Origin: Bacillota bacterium | Lineage (GTDB): Bacteria > Bacillota > Clostridia > Acetivibrionales > DSM-1351 | DNA length: 64,000 nt | NCBI GenBank assembly: GCA_023400235.1 | Contig: JAEXFI010000005.1 | Location: 175,324-239,323 of the forward strand | Direction of reading: 5' to 3' | Shown here: piece after piece, positions 9,398 through 18,329 of the stretch | Layout of the letters: each line of letters starts with the position of its first letter | How positions within the stretch are numbered: the stretch's first letter is position 1 | Program-made: the position numbers and the translations under genes | Notes under the pieces: model-generated | The model's input: only the letters and a program-made list of their open reading frames with translations | Told to the model about the DNA's origin: nothing | Databases searched by the model: none

Positions 9398-10186
9398 ATG
9401 GGAAAGGTACTTGCAGTTTGGTCTCACACAAGGAGATCAGGAAAATCGATTGTTGCGTATATGCTGGCCAGACATATGGCGGAGAGCGGAAATCTCAGAA
9501 TTTTGGTCTGCTGTCTTAACTATAAGTCCAGTTCACTTTACCGGCTGCTGAATGTTTCAGCGTCTGCAGCAGGCCTTGAAGAGCTTGTAAACTGTGGGAT
9601 AACAGAAGAGCATTTTTTCAGCATCATACCAAATTCAGAAAAACTGTTTTTTCTTGGCAGCTATAAAATGTCAAACAGCTATGCTTCAAAAAATATTACT
9701 AAATATGCTGATTTATTTGGAAGGCTGAAAGACTCATTTGACTTGGTTCTTGTAGATGCAGCCTCTGAAGCTGAAAATGTGCTTACAAGACTTGTACTTG
9801 AGAGAGCGGACATGGTCATTAAACTATACTGTCAAGATATTGAAAGTATTATGGACATAAAGCCTGACAGGCAAATTTTGGCAGTAACTTATCAGCAGAG
9901 TGTCAATTTAATATCCCAATACCGAAGCATTTATCCCAAGGCAATAGATATTAAGCGTAAAATAGGTCCGGAAAGACTCTTTACTCTTGAGCACTGTGCA
10001 ATTCTTCAAGAAATGAACAACCGGGGCAGCCTATACAAATATATGCAGTTGGATACTGTATTTAATACGTCTATAAGTAAAATTATCAGGTATCTGATGA
10101 TGACTCTAGAAATAGATGCTGGTGAAAAAGCAACCTCTAAAAGTTTCATCGGGTGGATTAAAGGATTTTGGCGGTTAAGGGAATAG
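9398..10186 (+). CDS. TadZ/CpaE-like ParA-family ATPase
   Basis: 262 residues starting MGKVLAVWSHTRRSGKSIVAY. This is a deviant Walker A in which the second Lys (SGKS) is kept but the MinD-type signature Lys is not in its usual place. A later DLVLVDAASEAEN matches the Walker B strand. TadZ/CpaE proteins localise the pilus assembly platform to the membrane. It lies between the CpaB-like and TadA genes, in the canonical order. GGGGGAG precedes the ATG closely. Unlike the domain fused to the kinase upstream, this copy keeps an apparently functional P-loop. Confidence 0.75.
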   Translation: MGKVLAVWSHTRRSGKSIVAYMLARHMAESGNLRILVCCLNYKSSSLYRLLNVSASAAGLEELVNCGITEEHFFSIIPNSEKLFFLGSYKMSNSYASKNITKYADLFGRLKDSFDLVLVDAASEAENVLTRLVLERADMVIKLYCQDIESIMDIKPDRQILAVTYQQSVNLISQYRSIYPKAIDIKRKIGPERLFTLEHCAILQEMNNRGSLYKYMQLDTVFNTSISKIIRYLMMTLEIDAGEKATSKSFIGWIKGFWRLRE

Positions 10187-10267
10187 TCCCGAACTAAGGT
10201 GAGTGTACTGTTCTGATGAATATAAAGGTATGTGGGGGTTTATACCAAAATAATGAAAGGAGATAAC

Positions 10268-11779
10268 ATGATATTATTACAGAAAATATGCCTGAGTGAG
10301 CTTATGAGCTATATAGAAGAGGAATTGAGGATAAGTGATCTTCCAAACATAAACGAGATTCATCTGGGGAGGTCAGGATATCTGGAGGAAATAAGGCAGG
10401 CACAAAAGCACCTTGCAATTGATGGAAGTACACAAGCAAGAGAATTTGTTATAAACAGCATATACTTTATGCTTATAGAAAAGACCGAGATGGTAAGCCG
10501 GGATAATATTGATCAGCTCCTGGGAGAGTATCACATAAACTACTATGATAACATATATGCCGGAGATAATGCATATAAGGCTGACAGACCCATTGATCAA
10601 GAAATCGGGAACTACCTGGCGAGGTATTCCATAAGCCGTGAGGACGATTTTGATACAAAGCTTCAAAAACTTGCCCAGATTATATATCAGGAGATATATG
10701 GCTATGGAATATTGGACGAGCTTGTCTTTGATCCAAAGCTGAATGAAGTTGCCTGTACAAGAAGTGATTACATATGGATTCAATATAACGGAATAAAAAG
10801 GCATATACCAAACCGGAAATTTGTTTTTAAGAGTGAGGAAAGCTACAGGAAGGTTATTGAGAACAGGCTTACATCAACTGCCAAGGAAGAAATAAATGCC
10901 GGGTATCCTCTTGTAAATGCCATGCTGAAGAACGGAGCCAGGGTAACTGCACTCAGGCCTCCTCTATCAAAATATTATGTAGTAAATATACGGCTGTTTG
11001 CTTCCAAGGCACAGTTGCTGAAATACAGGAGCAAATTCGTTGAAGACAGGATTGCCAGGATTATTGAACTTCTTGCGGGTAAAGGAAGGAGAAATGTTGC
11101 GATCATCGGGGAGCAAGGCTCCGGAAAAACTACAGCGGCAGACGAGCTTTTGATCAAGCAGCTGGATTCAGATATAAGTATAGGACTTGCAGAAAATATA
11201 CATGAATTGAATATTTCAACAAACTATCCTGAAAAGAATATCGTTGAATTACAGTACACAAGAGATTTTAAGCCTTCTGATATAACTGAGATTTTTTTCA
11301 GACTTAACAGGGATATAGTTATATATGGGGAAGTCAGAAACTCCTACGAGGCTTTTGAAATGATTAAGGCCATGTTGAGACAGGCCCGAGGCAGCTTGTT
11401 TACATTTCATTCCTCCAGTACAAGACGCATGATCCACGACTTGAGACAGTTGCTTATGCAAACGGGCTTTTATACTGATTATAGAGAAGCGCAATTTGAT
11501 GTTGCAGATGCTGTTGATATTGTTGTACATATAAAACTTGACAGGGAAACGGGACAAAGGTATGTGTATAAAGTTGCTGAGGTTATAGCTGATGAAGAAG
11601 GGATGTCCTTTCAAATAAATGACCTTTTCATATTTGATAAGGAAAAGGGGAGTTATATTGCCAATAAAAATGGATTGTCAAAAGAACAGATAATGTCATG
11701 CATGGAATATGAATTTTCAAACACTGATTTAAAGGAATTAGAGGATTTGTTTTGCTTGCCTGATATACAGGAGGCTTAA
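10268..11779 (+). CDS. tadA: TadA/CpaF-family secretion ATPase
   Basis: The start is set at ATG 10268, which has AGGAG five bases upstream; an in-frame GTG at 10232 lacks such a site. The 503-residue protein has the CpaF N-terminal domain, then Walker A GEQGSGKTT (Lys287), an Asp/Glu box in IVIYGEVRNSYEAFEM, and the His-containing segment GSLFTFHSSS. CpaF/TadA ATPases power assembly of Flp pili or Tad-type secretion from the cytoplasmic side. It overlaps the next gene by one base (TAATG), so it is coupled with the TadB-like platform protein. Confidence 0.9.
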   Translation: MILLQKICLSELMSYIEEELRISDLPNINEIHLGRSGYLEEIRQAQKHLAIDGSTQAREFVINSIYFMLIEKTEMVSRDNIDQLLGEYHINYYDNIYAGDNAYKADRPIDQEIGNYLARYSISREDDFDTKLQKLAQIIYQEIYGYGILDELVFDPKLNEVACTRSDYIWIQYNGIKRHIPNRKFVFKSEESYRKVIENRLTSTAKEEINAGYPLVNAMLKNGARVTALRPPLSKYYVVNIRLFASKAQLLKYRSKFVEDRIARIIELLAGKGRRNVAIIGEQGSGKTTAADELLIKQLDSDISIGLAENIHELNISTNYPEKNIVELQYTRDFKPSDITEIFFRLNRDIVIYGEVRNSYEAFEMIKAMLRQARGSLFTFHSSSTRRMIHDLRQLLMQTGFYTDYREAQFDVADAVDIVVHIKLDRETGQRYVYKVAEVIADEEGMSFQINDLFIFDKEKGSYIANKNGLSKEQIMSCMEYEFSNTDLKELEDLFCLPDIQEA

Positions 11780-12735
11780 TGAAAAAATCAATTGCAGATC
11801 TGTTGAACAGACTTGAATTTTCTTTTGAGTATAGAGGGTACACTATTTTAGTATTGCTAGGTGTTATATGCCTTTGGTCAGGCATATATATTTCAGGTTA
11901 TAAGCCAAGGCCTAAAACAGAGTATAAATTTGCCTTTAAAAAATCAGATAAGATTGTGAGCATTTTTGAAGGATTTATTGCCAGAACACCCTTTACAATG
12001 CTGTCCAAAAAACTTGAATGTTCTATAGCATATTTTATGCTACAGGACATATTGCAGAGGAGAATTGTTGCCATATTCACCTTTGTTTTGCCTGCTGCAG
12101 GTGCCTTTATATTCCTTTTTTTAAATCAGGTTTTAAATCTTTGGTATACAAAGCTTACGGCGTTACTGCTGTGCCTTATGGTGCCATATTACGTTTTTAC
12201 TTTAGTTGCGGATTATTTTAAATACTATCTGAGGATGAAAATACCGGTACTAATTGACCGCTTCAGAGGTTCTTTTATAACCTGTAAAAGGATAAAGCCT
12301 GCGCTGCTGGAATGCAGCAGGAGCATAGACCCCACTTTGGGAAGGATTATTTCCAGGGCATCAGATTGCAGTGATTTGAATGACAGCCTATTGAAATTAA
12401 AGGAGGGCATAAATGATATATGGTTTAATGTTTTTGTACTGATGCTGGTTAATTACCGAGAAAATGGAGGTGAGCTAATAGCCCAGTTATATAAATTAAA
12501 TCGCACAATTACAAGGTACAATAATATAGAAAAAAAGAAAAACAAACGGCTCATATGGTATGAAATTTTTACTGTAGCAGTAAGTGTTATGAGTATTCCT
12601 GCAATTCTATTACTGAATAAAATGATTCTTGGGATAAATATCGGTATGTATTATGATGCTACAGAATCCTTTGCAAGGATAACCATATTTTCCATATGTG
12701 CCTTGACAATGGTAAGAGTATTAAGACAAATATAA
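11779..12735 (+). CDS. TadB-like inner-membrane platform protein (T2SF family)
   Basis: 318 residues. Hydrophobic segments lie near residues 20-37, 93-115, 117-142, 270-290 and at the C-terminus, with a soluble helical domain of about 110 residues between (KIPVLIDRFRGSFITCKRIKPALLEC). This is the GspF/TadB layout. The start overlaps the tadA stop by one base. It is expected to form the membrane platform together with the next protein. The call rests on topology and on position between tadA and tadC rather than on a sharp motif. Confidence 0.7.
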   Translation: MKKSIADLLNRLEFSFEYRGYTILVLLGVICLWSGIYISGYKPRPKTEYKFAFKKSDKIVSIFEGFIARTPFTMLSKKLECSIAYFMLQDILQRRIVAIFTFVLPAAGAFIFLFLNQVLNLWYTKLTALLLCLMVPYYVFTLVADYFKYYLRMKIPVLIDRFRGSFITCKRIKPALLECSRSIDPTLGRIISRASDCSDLNDSLLKLKEGINDIWFNVFVLMLVNYRENGGELIAQLYKLNRTITRYNNIEKKKNKRLIWYEIFTVAVSVMSIPAILLLNKMILGINIGMYYDATESFARITIFSICALTMVRVLRQI

Positions 12736-12747
12736 GGGGAAATAAGT

Positions 12748-13884
12748 ATGAGCAGGATTCCGGTAATCACCTGCCTCATGGGATGTATACTAGCTTTACT
12801 GGGCGTTCTGTATAAGTCTGTAAAGACATCCGAAGAGGTTAAGTATAAGGCGGGCAAAGGCAGTATGTTGATTTACATAGACCGAATTCTTGGTTTGAGG
12901 TGTATTTCAGCTGCCATGAATCTAATCGTTAAGGATAAAAGTTTTTTCATCAACAGGTATCTGACTAAGCTTCTTGAACTTAGTGAAGCGGGTATAAACT
13001 TAAAGCAGCTTTATCTTATAAAATTTATTGTATTGATATTAACTGCAGCTCTGGCAAGTGCTGTCGTACACAGCAATGCAATTTACAATACCAGGATGCT
13101 AATTGAAACCTCGGGAAACGAAAATATATTCACAGCAATTGACACAAGCACTTTTCACAAGCCGGACTACAAATTATACAGGCAGATATATGATAAGGTG
13201 GATTCAAAAAGCCTGTTGAGAAGGAGTTATCCTGAGCAGAATATCATGGTGAGGGAGGTGGTGGTGCAAATTATAGATTCTGACGATAGCAAGGATATTA
13301 ATGAGACAGCAATATGGTTTCTGAATATATTTTTAAATACTGAAGCTAATGCCGGGATACATATGGCATATATTGTATGGATACTTGGCTCTTTCTGCTT
13401 TCCAGACTTGCTTTTGTTCATAAGGTGGCTAATCATAGGCTCAGTCTATAAAAGAGAGGTTGTCAAATTGGAGTATGTCTTTGAGCTTTTGGCAAGAGTT
13501 GAGGGGATGAAGACCATAGATATTTTGAAACAGCTTGAGAAATCTTCAAAGATATATTCCAAGTACTTTTGTGAGTTCCTTCAGATATTTATTTTTGACA
13601 AAAGAAAAGCCTTCGCTTTTTTAAAGGGTAAAAATATAAAAAGCCTTTCTAATCTTTCCGGCATATTGGAAGTTTACAGTATGACTGATAAGGAAATAGC
13701 AATGCAAATACTTGAAAGAGAAATAATGGAGAGAGATGAAGCAATACTGCTTACTGCAGATGAGAATATAGATTTTATTGATATTATTGCTTTTTTAAGT
13801 ATAGTACCTATAGTGTATGAATTGGCAAGATTAATACTCAATCCAATGCTGGATATGGTATACAGGGCGTTTGAACTAGTATAG
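12748..13884 (+). CDS. TadC-like inner-membrane platform protein
   Basis: 378 residues with an N-terminal membrane segment, a second at about residues 90-110, one near 205-235 and one near the C-terminus, separated by soluble helical regions. It begins 12 bases after the TadB-like gene with GGGGA as ribosome site. The insertion between the second and third membrane segments (about residues 115-195, with DKVDSKSLLRRSYPEQN) is larger than usual and may face outside. It is assigned as TadC from operon order and topology; sequence conservation is weak. Confidence 0.6.
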   Translation: MSRIPVITCLMGCILALLGVLYKSVKTSEEVKYKAGKGSMLIYIDRILGLRCISAAMNLIVKDKSFFINRYLTKLLELSEAGINLKQLYLIKFIVLILTAALASAVVHSNAIYNTRMLIETSGNENIFTAIDTSTFHKPDYKLYRQIYDKVDSKSLLRRSYPEQNIMVREVVVQIIDSDDSKDINETAIWFLNIFLNTEANAGIHMAYIVWILGSFCFPDLLLFIRWLIIGSVYKREVVKLEYVFELLARVEGMKTIDILKQLEKSSKIYSKYFCEFLQIFIFDKRKAFAFLKGKNIKSLSNLSGILEVYSMTDKEIAMQILEREIMERDEAILLTADENIDFIDIIAFLSIVPIVYELARLILNPMLDMVYRAFELV

Positions 13885-13983
13885 GAATTGTCTGAGACAG
13901 ATATATGACCATAAAGTTTAATTTAGCTTAAAAACCTGGTTTATTCTACAATACAACAAATATTTTATAGGAGATTTAGAATT

Positions 13984-14154
13984 ATGAAGAAAATTATTTT
14001 GTCCTTGGCTATGTTTGCCATATCGATGGCCCTTCTGATTACAGTTATTATCCCCCTGGCGGAGCATGGGAAGGAAAATGGGCAAAAGGTAGAAACACAG
14101 CTGGACACAATTGACACTAAAATTAACTCGTTGGGAACTGCTATATCAAGGTAG
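13984..14154 (+). CDS. Small pilin-like membrane protein 1 (56 aa)
   Basis: The frame runs ATG 13984 to TAG 14154 with AGGAG upstream and codes MKKIILSLAMFAISMALLIT, then a soluble tail rich in Glu, Gln, Asp and Thr. It has a short basic head, one hydrophobic helix and a polar C-terminal helix, the size and shape of a Flp pilin or other minor pilin. No Gly-xxxx-Glu prepilin peptidase site is visible, and the hydrophobic segment starts only four residues in. It is followed by a second gene of the same design. Probably the structural or tip subunit of this Tad system, or a small membrane accessory; which one cannot be told from sequence. Confidence 0.65.
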   Translation: MKKIILSLAMFAISMALLITVIIPLAEHGKENGQKVETQLDTIDTKINSLGTAISR

Positions 14155-14164
14155 AGAGGGAAAA

Positions 14165-14311
14165 ATGAAAAATATAATTATATCCATTATAATGTTTGCC
14201 ATATGTGTATCCCTGGTAATAGGAACCGTGCTTCCTGTGTCTGACGCCATATCTGATACCGGTGAAAAGGTTTACAAAACAGTAAAAGAGTTGAATGACA
14301 ATATCAAATAG
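14165..14311 (+). CDS. Small pilin-like membrane protein 2 (48 aa), paralogue of the preceding gene
   Basis: ATG 14165 has GAGAGGG upstream and lies ten bases after the previous stop. The product, MKNIIISIIMFAICVSLVIG followed by TVLPVSDAISDTGEKVYK and a short tail, repeats the MKxIIxSxxMFAIxxxLxI pattern of the 56-residue neighbour. A tandem duplication is likely. As in the first copy there is no recognisable prepilin peptidase cleavage site. Proposed as a second pilin-like subunit on context. Confidence 0.6.
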   Translation: MKNIIISIIMFAICVSLVIGTVLPVSDAISDTGEKVYKTVKELNDNIK

Positions 14312-14391
14312 TGTGGATGGAATACAAGTGTGAAAGAAAACATTTTCAACCTTTTGAGTTTAAGTCCAAAGAGCGGACAGGGGGATAAAAT

Positions 14392-14838
14392 ATGAGTAAA
14401 ATATATACTTTTCTAATTATCTTACCTATCATAGCAGCTCTGTTTTTTAAAACAGCAGCCTTTTATGAATTCGATACCAAGCAAAGGTATATTAAAAATA
14501 CTGTAGATAATCTTACCCATAAGGTGATGATAACAGGGGTGATGACCGAAAAGGATAAGGCTGATTTGCTGGATAAGCTAAATAAATTGGAGAAATTCAG
14601 TGAAAACAATGTTATTTTAGAAGCTGGTCCGGTAGATAGTCATGGAGCTATATCTGAACTATATCCTTACTTGGCGGGTGACGTACTTGACAGAGGGGCG
14701 GTTTTCAGTATAACCGTTAAATCTGATGATGAAAGTTTATTATCAGAAATGGGGGACAAAGGTGCCGATGGAAGTCATAAACTTTACTACAAGGCAAAAG
14801 CTGTATGCAGAATCGAGAAAAAACAGAGCCTGTACTAG
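14392..14838 (+). CDS. DUF4320-like Tad-locus membrane protein
   Basis: 148 residues: an N-terminal membrane helix (IYTFLIILPIIAALFF) and a soluble domain with KNTVDNLTHKVMITGVMT and repeated Leu/Lys heptads. This arrangement and the 'dnv..kv.itG..t' pattern recall DUF4320 proteins, which are found in clostridial Tad clusters. GGGGGA precedes the ATG. It is probably an extracytoplasmic pseudopilin-like part. The DUF assignment is from memory of the pattern. Confidence 0.5.
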   Translation: MSKIYTFLIILPIIAALFFKTAAFYEFDTKQRYIKNTVDNLTHKVMITGVMTEKDKADLLDKLNKLEKFSENNVILEAGPVDSHGAISELYPYLAGDVLDRGAVFSITVKSDDESLLSEMGDKGADGSHKLYYKAKAVCRIEKKQSLY

Positions 14839-14842
14839 ACGT

Positions 14843-15526
14843 ATGAGCAAACGGGCTGAATACTATTTTGCTGATAAGAAGGGAGGGGGTCTTGGCACTA
14901 TTTTTTTAGGACTTTCATTTGTCGTTATCATTCTGTTTATTATGCTGAATATGGCAGATTACTCAGTATATTCATATAAGCGCAGTCAAATAGCAAAAGC
15001 AATGGACTATGCGGTAACGGCTGCTTCACAGCAAATTCAGCCCATAAGTGAAAGTGCTGGTGTTTCATACGGATTTTATGAAGATACAGGGCAGATGTCA
15101 ACTGAAAAGCTTGAGATAAATATTGAAACGGCAAACCGTATGTTCCTGGAGATATTTCTTGAAAATGTCAGTGTACCCGGTGAGGATATACAGGGTAAGC
15201 TGCTGCTATGTACAACTGTGGAGGTGGAGGGCAAAATAAGATATAGCATGAAGGTAAAATACGGACAATATGTGAACGGGCAGGTGGAAAATCCGTCAGA
15301 TTTGCAGGATGTCATTAATACTGCCTTGTCAGATTATTGGCTTGAAGGAAATAAGGATGAAGTATTTATTAATGGAAATTATAAAACCAATATGGTAGAA
15401 AGAGGCACTTACTTATTTGCCGTATTAAGCAATATTGAAATATCAGGGCTTTTAACCACAAGACAAATAAGTTTATCCAGCTTTGCAGGGGCTAAGGTGG
15501 AAAGGGTAAATCTATCCTGTAACTGA
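14843..15526 (+). CDS. TadE/TadG-like pseudopilin
   Basis: Started at ATG 14843, four bases after the previous stop, giving 227 residues. A longer frame from 14726 would overlap the preceding gene by over 100 bases. No clear Shine-Dalgarno is present, so coupling to the upstream gene is assumed. The product has a basic head with KKGGG, then a membrane helix (GTIFLGLSFVVIILFIMLNM) and a long extracytoplasmic domain beginning SVYSYKRSQIAKAMDYAVTA, as in TadE/TadG-type pseudopilins. It ends the Tad operon, directly abutting the convergent ohrR gene without an obvious terminator. Confidence 0.6.
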   Translation: MSKRAEYYFADKKGGGLGTIFLGLSFVVIILFIMLNMADYSVYSYKRSQIAKAMDYAVTAASQQIQPISESAGVSYGFYEDTGQMSTEKLEINIETANRMFLEIFLENVSVPGEDIQGKLLLCTTVEVEGKIRYSMKVKYGQYVNGQVENPSDLQDVINTALSDYWLEGNKDEVFINGNYKTNMVERGTYLFAVLSNIEISGLLTTRQISLSSFAGAKVERVNLSCN

Positions 15527-15952
15527 TCAGAATTGATTAAGAATTTTATATAGTGTCTGATGCAGGAAGCTTATCTCCTTCTGAGATAAGGAAATACATT
15601 TTCCTATTTGCTCAGGCACCTCAGCAGCTTTATCTCTTAACCCCCTACCTTCTTCTGTTAGTTTGATATAGACATTTCTTTCATCGTCAGAACTTCTTAC
15701 ACGTGTAATCAAACTTTGAAGTTCCATTTTTTTCAGGAGTGGGGTTAAGGTTCCAGAATCTAAATAAAGTTTTTCACCTAAAGCTTTTACAGTCAGATTG
15801 TCTTCCTCCCATAAGGCCAGCAGTGTTATATATTGTGTATATGTTAAGCCCAAGGGGTCTAAAAAAGGCTTGTATTTTCTTATAATTTCCTTTGAACAGG
15901 CATACAATGGAAAACATAACTGATTTTCCAGTTTTAACGAATCGTAATTCAT
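15527..15952 (-). CDS. ohrR: OhrR, organic-peroxide-sensing MarR-family repressor
   Basis: Start ATG 15952 has GGAGG four bases upstream (a longer frame has none), giving 141 residues. The sequence is classic OhrR: LENQLCFPLYACSKEI with the peroxide-sensing Cys at residue 13, then DPLGLTYTQYITLLALWEE and the winged helix VKALGEKLYLDSGTLTPLL. Oxidation of the Cys releases the protein from DNA. A second Cys (YAC) is nearby. Its usual partner ohr is not in this window. It follows the TSCPD gene by 90 bases on the same strand. Confidence 0.9.
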   Translation of the reverse strand: MNYDSLKLENQLCFPLYACSKEIIRKYKPFLDPLGLTYTQYITLLALWEEDNLTVKALGEKLYLDSGTLTPLLKKMELQSLITRVRSSDDERNVYIKLTEEGRGLRDKAAEVPEQIGKCISLSQKEISFLHQTLYKILNQF

Positions 15953-16042
15953 ATAACCTCCGACATACCAATAATAAGCAATGCAGAAGAGCTGCAATAT
16001 TTATAATGCCACAGCCTCAAACCCAATATACCGACACAAAAG

Positions 16043-16297
16043 CTAAACTGCCTGCTCATACGCTGTCCGTACAGCCCTCGCAAGTTGATCCGTGCAGGAA
16101 CTTAATTTATAACCGCACCTAATCCCCTTGAAATATTCTTCGATTTTTTCAACTGTCATTCCTTCCACGATTCTGCTTATGGCTTTAAGATTACCATCAC
16201 ATCCTCCGGAAAAGGCTACATTTTTTACGATATCTCCATCAAGATCAAAAGTTATCTGAATTGGGCATATACCATCAGGGTAATATGTATGTGACAT
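16043..16297 (-). CDS. TSCPD-domain protein (TIGR03905 type)
   Basis: An 84-residue protein beginning MSHTYYPDGICPIQITFDLD with a conserved set of cysteines: Cys in GICP, FSGGCDGN, GIRCG and SSCTDQLA. This is the short stand-alone TSCPD domain also found at the C-terminus of some ribonucleotide reductases. Its function is not established, and the spaced cysteines suggest metal binding. GGGAGG lies seven bases upstream. It is upstream of ohrR and may be co-transcribed with it, which hints at a link to redox stress. Confidence 0.8.
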   Translation of the reverse strand: MSHTYYPDGICPIQITFDLDGDIVKNVAFSGGCDGNLKAISRIVEGMTVEKIEEYFKGIRCGYKLSSCTDQLARAVRTAYEQAV

Positions 16298-16621
16298 CCA
16301 GGAGCCTCCCTAACCTGTAAGTTTTATTCTGAATAAGTTTTTGCGTATTTATATAACTGATGTGGCTAAGCATACACCAGCGAATATCTAGTATTGTACC
16401 TTACTACATATACTTTAAGTTTAACAGACTTTAAACAAGTATACAATGGCTCAACATTTCAACGGGGAGGTGTTAAATTGTTAAACTTAAATTGTTAAAG
16501 TGTCTGACTGCAAAGTTTATTATGTTTTGCCTTTCAGAATTCATAGAAAATTATTTAAACATTCGAGCTATTTACCATATAAATTTTGATATGCTATAAT
16601 ATATAAAAGGAGTGAAATTTA
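16298..16621. other. 324-base gap with a 13-base tandem repeat
   Basis: No gene is seen between the divergent TSCPD and coiled-coil genes. TTAAATTGTTAAA occurs twice in tandem at 16473-16485 and 16487-16499, separated by one base, and could be a protein-binding site. The coiled-coil promoter is at its right end. Confidence 0.5.
16572..16600 (+). promoter_or_regulatory. Predicted extended -10 promoter
   Basis: TTACCA at 16572-16577, a 17-base spacer, and TATAAT at 16595-16600 preceded by TGC (extended -10). It would give a leader of about 15 bases ending in the AAAAGGAG ribosome site of the coiled-coil gene. Confidence 0.6.
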
Positions 16622-17044
16622 ATGGCAGACGATACATTTGAATTATTAACCAGAATGTATGCTGATTTTACATCACAATTCAAAGAACTCCACGGCAGTG
16701 TGGCTTCTCTGGACAGCAGAATGATTTCTATGGAGGGCAGGATGGCTTCTATGGAAGGTAAAATGTCTTCAGTGGAAAGCAGACTGTCTACAGTGGAAAG
16801 CAAACTGTCTACAGTGGAAAGCAAAATAACGACTATCGAAGGTGATGTGGCTTCTTTAAGGAATGAGGTAGGGAAGTTGGCACTGAAGGTGGAAAACGAT
16901 GTATGCAGGAAAATTGATTTGCTTTTTGAAACGCGGAGCGAAGTAAATTATCGTCTTGACTCGATAGAAAACAAGATAGATATACTTACAACGAAGGTAG
17001 ACAGGCATGATATAGAAATAAAGGTGATTAAAGCCGCAAAGTAA
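16622..17044 (+). CDS. Coiled-coil protein of unknown function
   Basis: 140 residues, almost entirely heptad repeat. Residues about 28-80 contain seven-residue units such as SMEGRMA, SMEGKMS, SVESRLS, TVESKLS and TVESKIT. At DNA level the unit is a 21-base repeat around 16725-16830. No signal peptide or membrane segment is present. Such proteins often form long homo-oligomeric coiled coils. AAAAGGAG precedes the ATG and a good promoter lies just upstream; a hairpin terminator follows the gene, so it is monocistronic. Function unknown. Confidence 0.7.
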   Translation: MADDTFELLTRMYADFTSQFKELHGSVASLDSRMISMEGRMASMEGKMSSVESRLSTVESKLSTVESKITTIEGDVASLRNEVGKLALKVENDVCRKIDLLFETRSEVNYRLDSIENKIDILTTKVDRHDIEIKVIKAAK

Positions 17045-17120
17045 TTGAGTAACAGGCAGCCTGCCATTAGATACAACAATTTAAGTAAATATCTATTTAC
17101 ATTTTATTTTATAAATTAAT

Positions 17121-17153
17121 AAGTCCCGATAAGTAAATGTCTTATCGGGATTT
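17121..17153 (+). terminator. Intrinsic terminator of the coiled-coil gene
   Basis: Arms 17121-17133 (AAGTCCCGATAAG) and 17141-17153 pair with a single G-T wobble around a 7-base loop, followed by a T-containing stretch. Confidence 0.65.
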
Positions 17154-17247
17154 ATAATGACTGTAATAACCTATGGGAAGTGTTGTTTTAAAGCGTAAGA
17201 AGGCAGAGGACAATCAAATACCAAATATACAATTTCCTGGAGAATAA

Positions 17248-18153
17248 ATGAAAAGATATAAAAAGGTTTATGTGGAAATAACTAATATATGCAATCTGAG
17301 GTGTGATTTCTGCCCGGATACCAAAAGACATTTGAAACACATGACAACACAAGAATTTTCGTATATTGCAAAAGAGATAAAGCCATTTACAGATTACATT
17401 TATTTTCATATTATGGGAGAACCATTACTCAATCCTCAGATAGGTGAATTTATTTCTATTTGTGACGAAAACAGACTTATGGTTAACGTAACAACTAATG
17501 GTACCCTTTTAGGTAAACATAAAGCTGTTTTGCTAAACTCACAGGGACTCAGAAAAGTCAGTATATCCTTGCACAGCTATGAAGCAAACCGTGAAAGAAT
17601 AAACCTGGAAGAATACTTGAGTGAAGCTGCAACTTTTGCCAGAGAAGCCGGCGGAAAAGGAATAATATGTGAATTCAGACTCTGGAATGCAGGTGCTCAT
17701 AAGGAAAAGGAAATAGAAACTGTAAAGTCTGGCAGCGACCTAAACGATATAATAATGAATTATATGATAAATGCTTTCAAGCAAACTGTACCGCTAGCAA
17801 CACCAGCGCACCTTCCTGAAAATTTACTGCGAAAGAACGTAAAACTTGCTGACAAGGTTTTTCTTCACTTGGCTCAGAAATTTGAATGGCCTGACATGGA
17901 AAGTAAAGATAGTACAACGGACATATTCTGTTATGGGTTGAGAGATCAGTTCGGAATACTGGTTGACGGCACGGTGGTACCCTGTTGTCTGGACAGTGAC
18001 GGAAACATACCCCTTGGCAATGTATTTGAAAAGCCACTGGGACATATACTCTGTTCTGAAAGAGCAAACAGCATATACCGTGGGTTTACAGCCCGAACCG
18101 GGGTTGAGGAGCTGTGCAGAAGATGTGGGTATGCCCAAAAATATATGAAATAG
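17248..18153 (+). CDS. Radical SAM/SPASM-domain protein
   Basis: 301 residues. The N-terminal radical SAM motif CNLRCDFC (in VEITNICNLRCDFCPD) binds the 4Fe-4S cluster used to cleave S-adenosylmethionine. The C-terminal part has CCLDSDGNIPLGNV and CRRCGY, a SPASM-type auxiliary cluster region. SPASM proteins often modify peptides or proteins, but no precursor peptide gene is apparent beside it. GGAG is eight bases before the ATG. The gene stands between a terminator and the ABC-F gene, which starts 176 bases later. Confidence 0.85.
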   Translation: MKRYKKVYVEITNICNLRCDFCPDTKRHLKHMTTQEFSYIAKEIKPFTDYIYFHIMGEPLLNPQIGEFISICDENRLMVNVTTNGTLLGKHKAVLLNSQGLRKVSISLHSYEANRERINLEEYLSEAATFAREAGGKGIICEFRLWNAGAHKEKEIETVKSGSDLNDIIMNYMINAFKQTVPLATPAHLPENLLRKNVKLADKVFLHLAQKFEWPDMESKDSTTDIFCYGLRDQFGILVDGTVVPCCLDSDGNIPLGNVFEKPLGHILCSERANSIYRGFTARTGVEELCRRCGYAQKYMK

Positions 18154-18329
18154 CGTAAATACTAAAATAAGGATATTGTTATGCAGTATGGCTATAAATG
18201 TTATAATTATATTTAGTATGACTATTATATTTGAGAAGTACGAGGCGTTAAAAGCATAATTCATAATTACTGGCTCAAAAGCTGTTTAACACAAGGTTAT
18301 TATTAAATGCGAGTGAAGGAGAATTGTAA

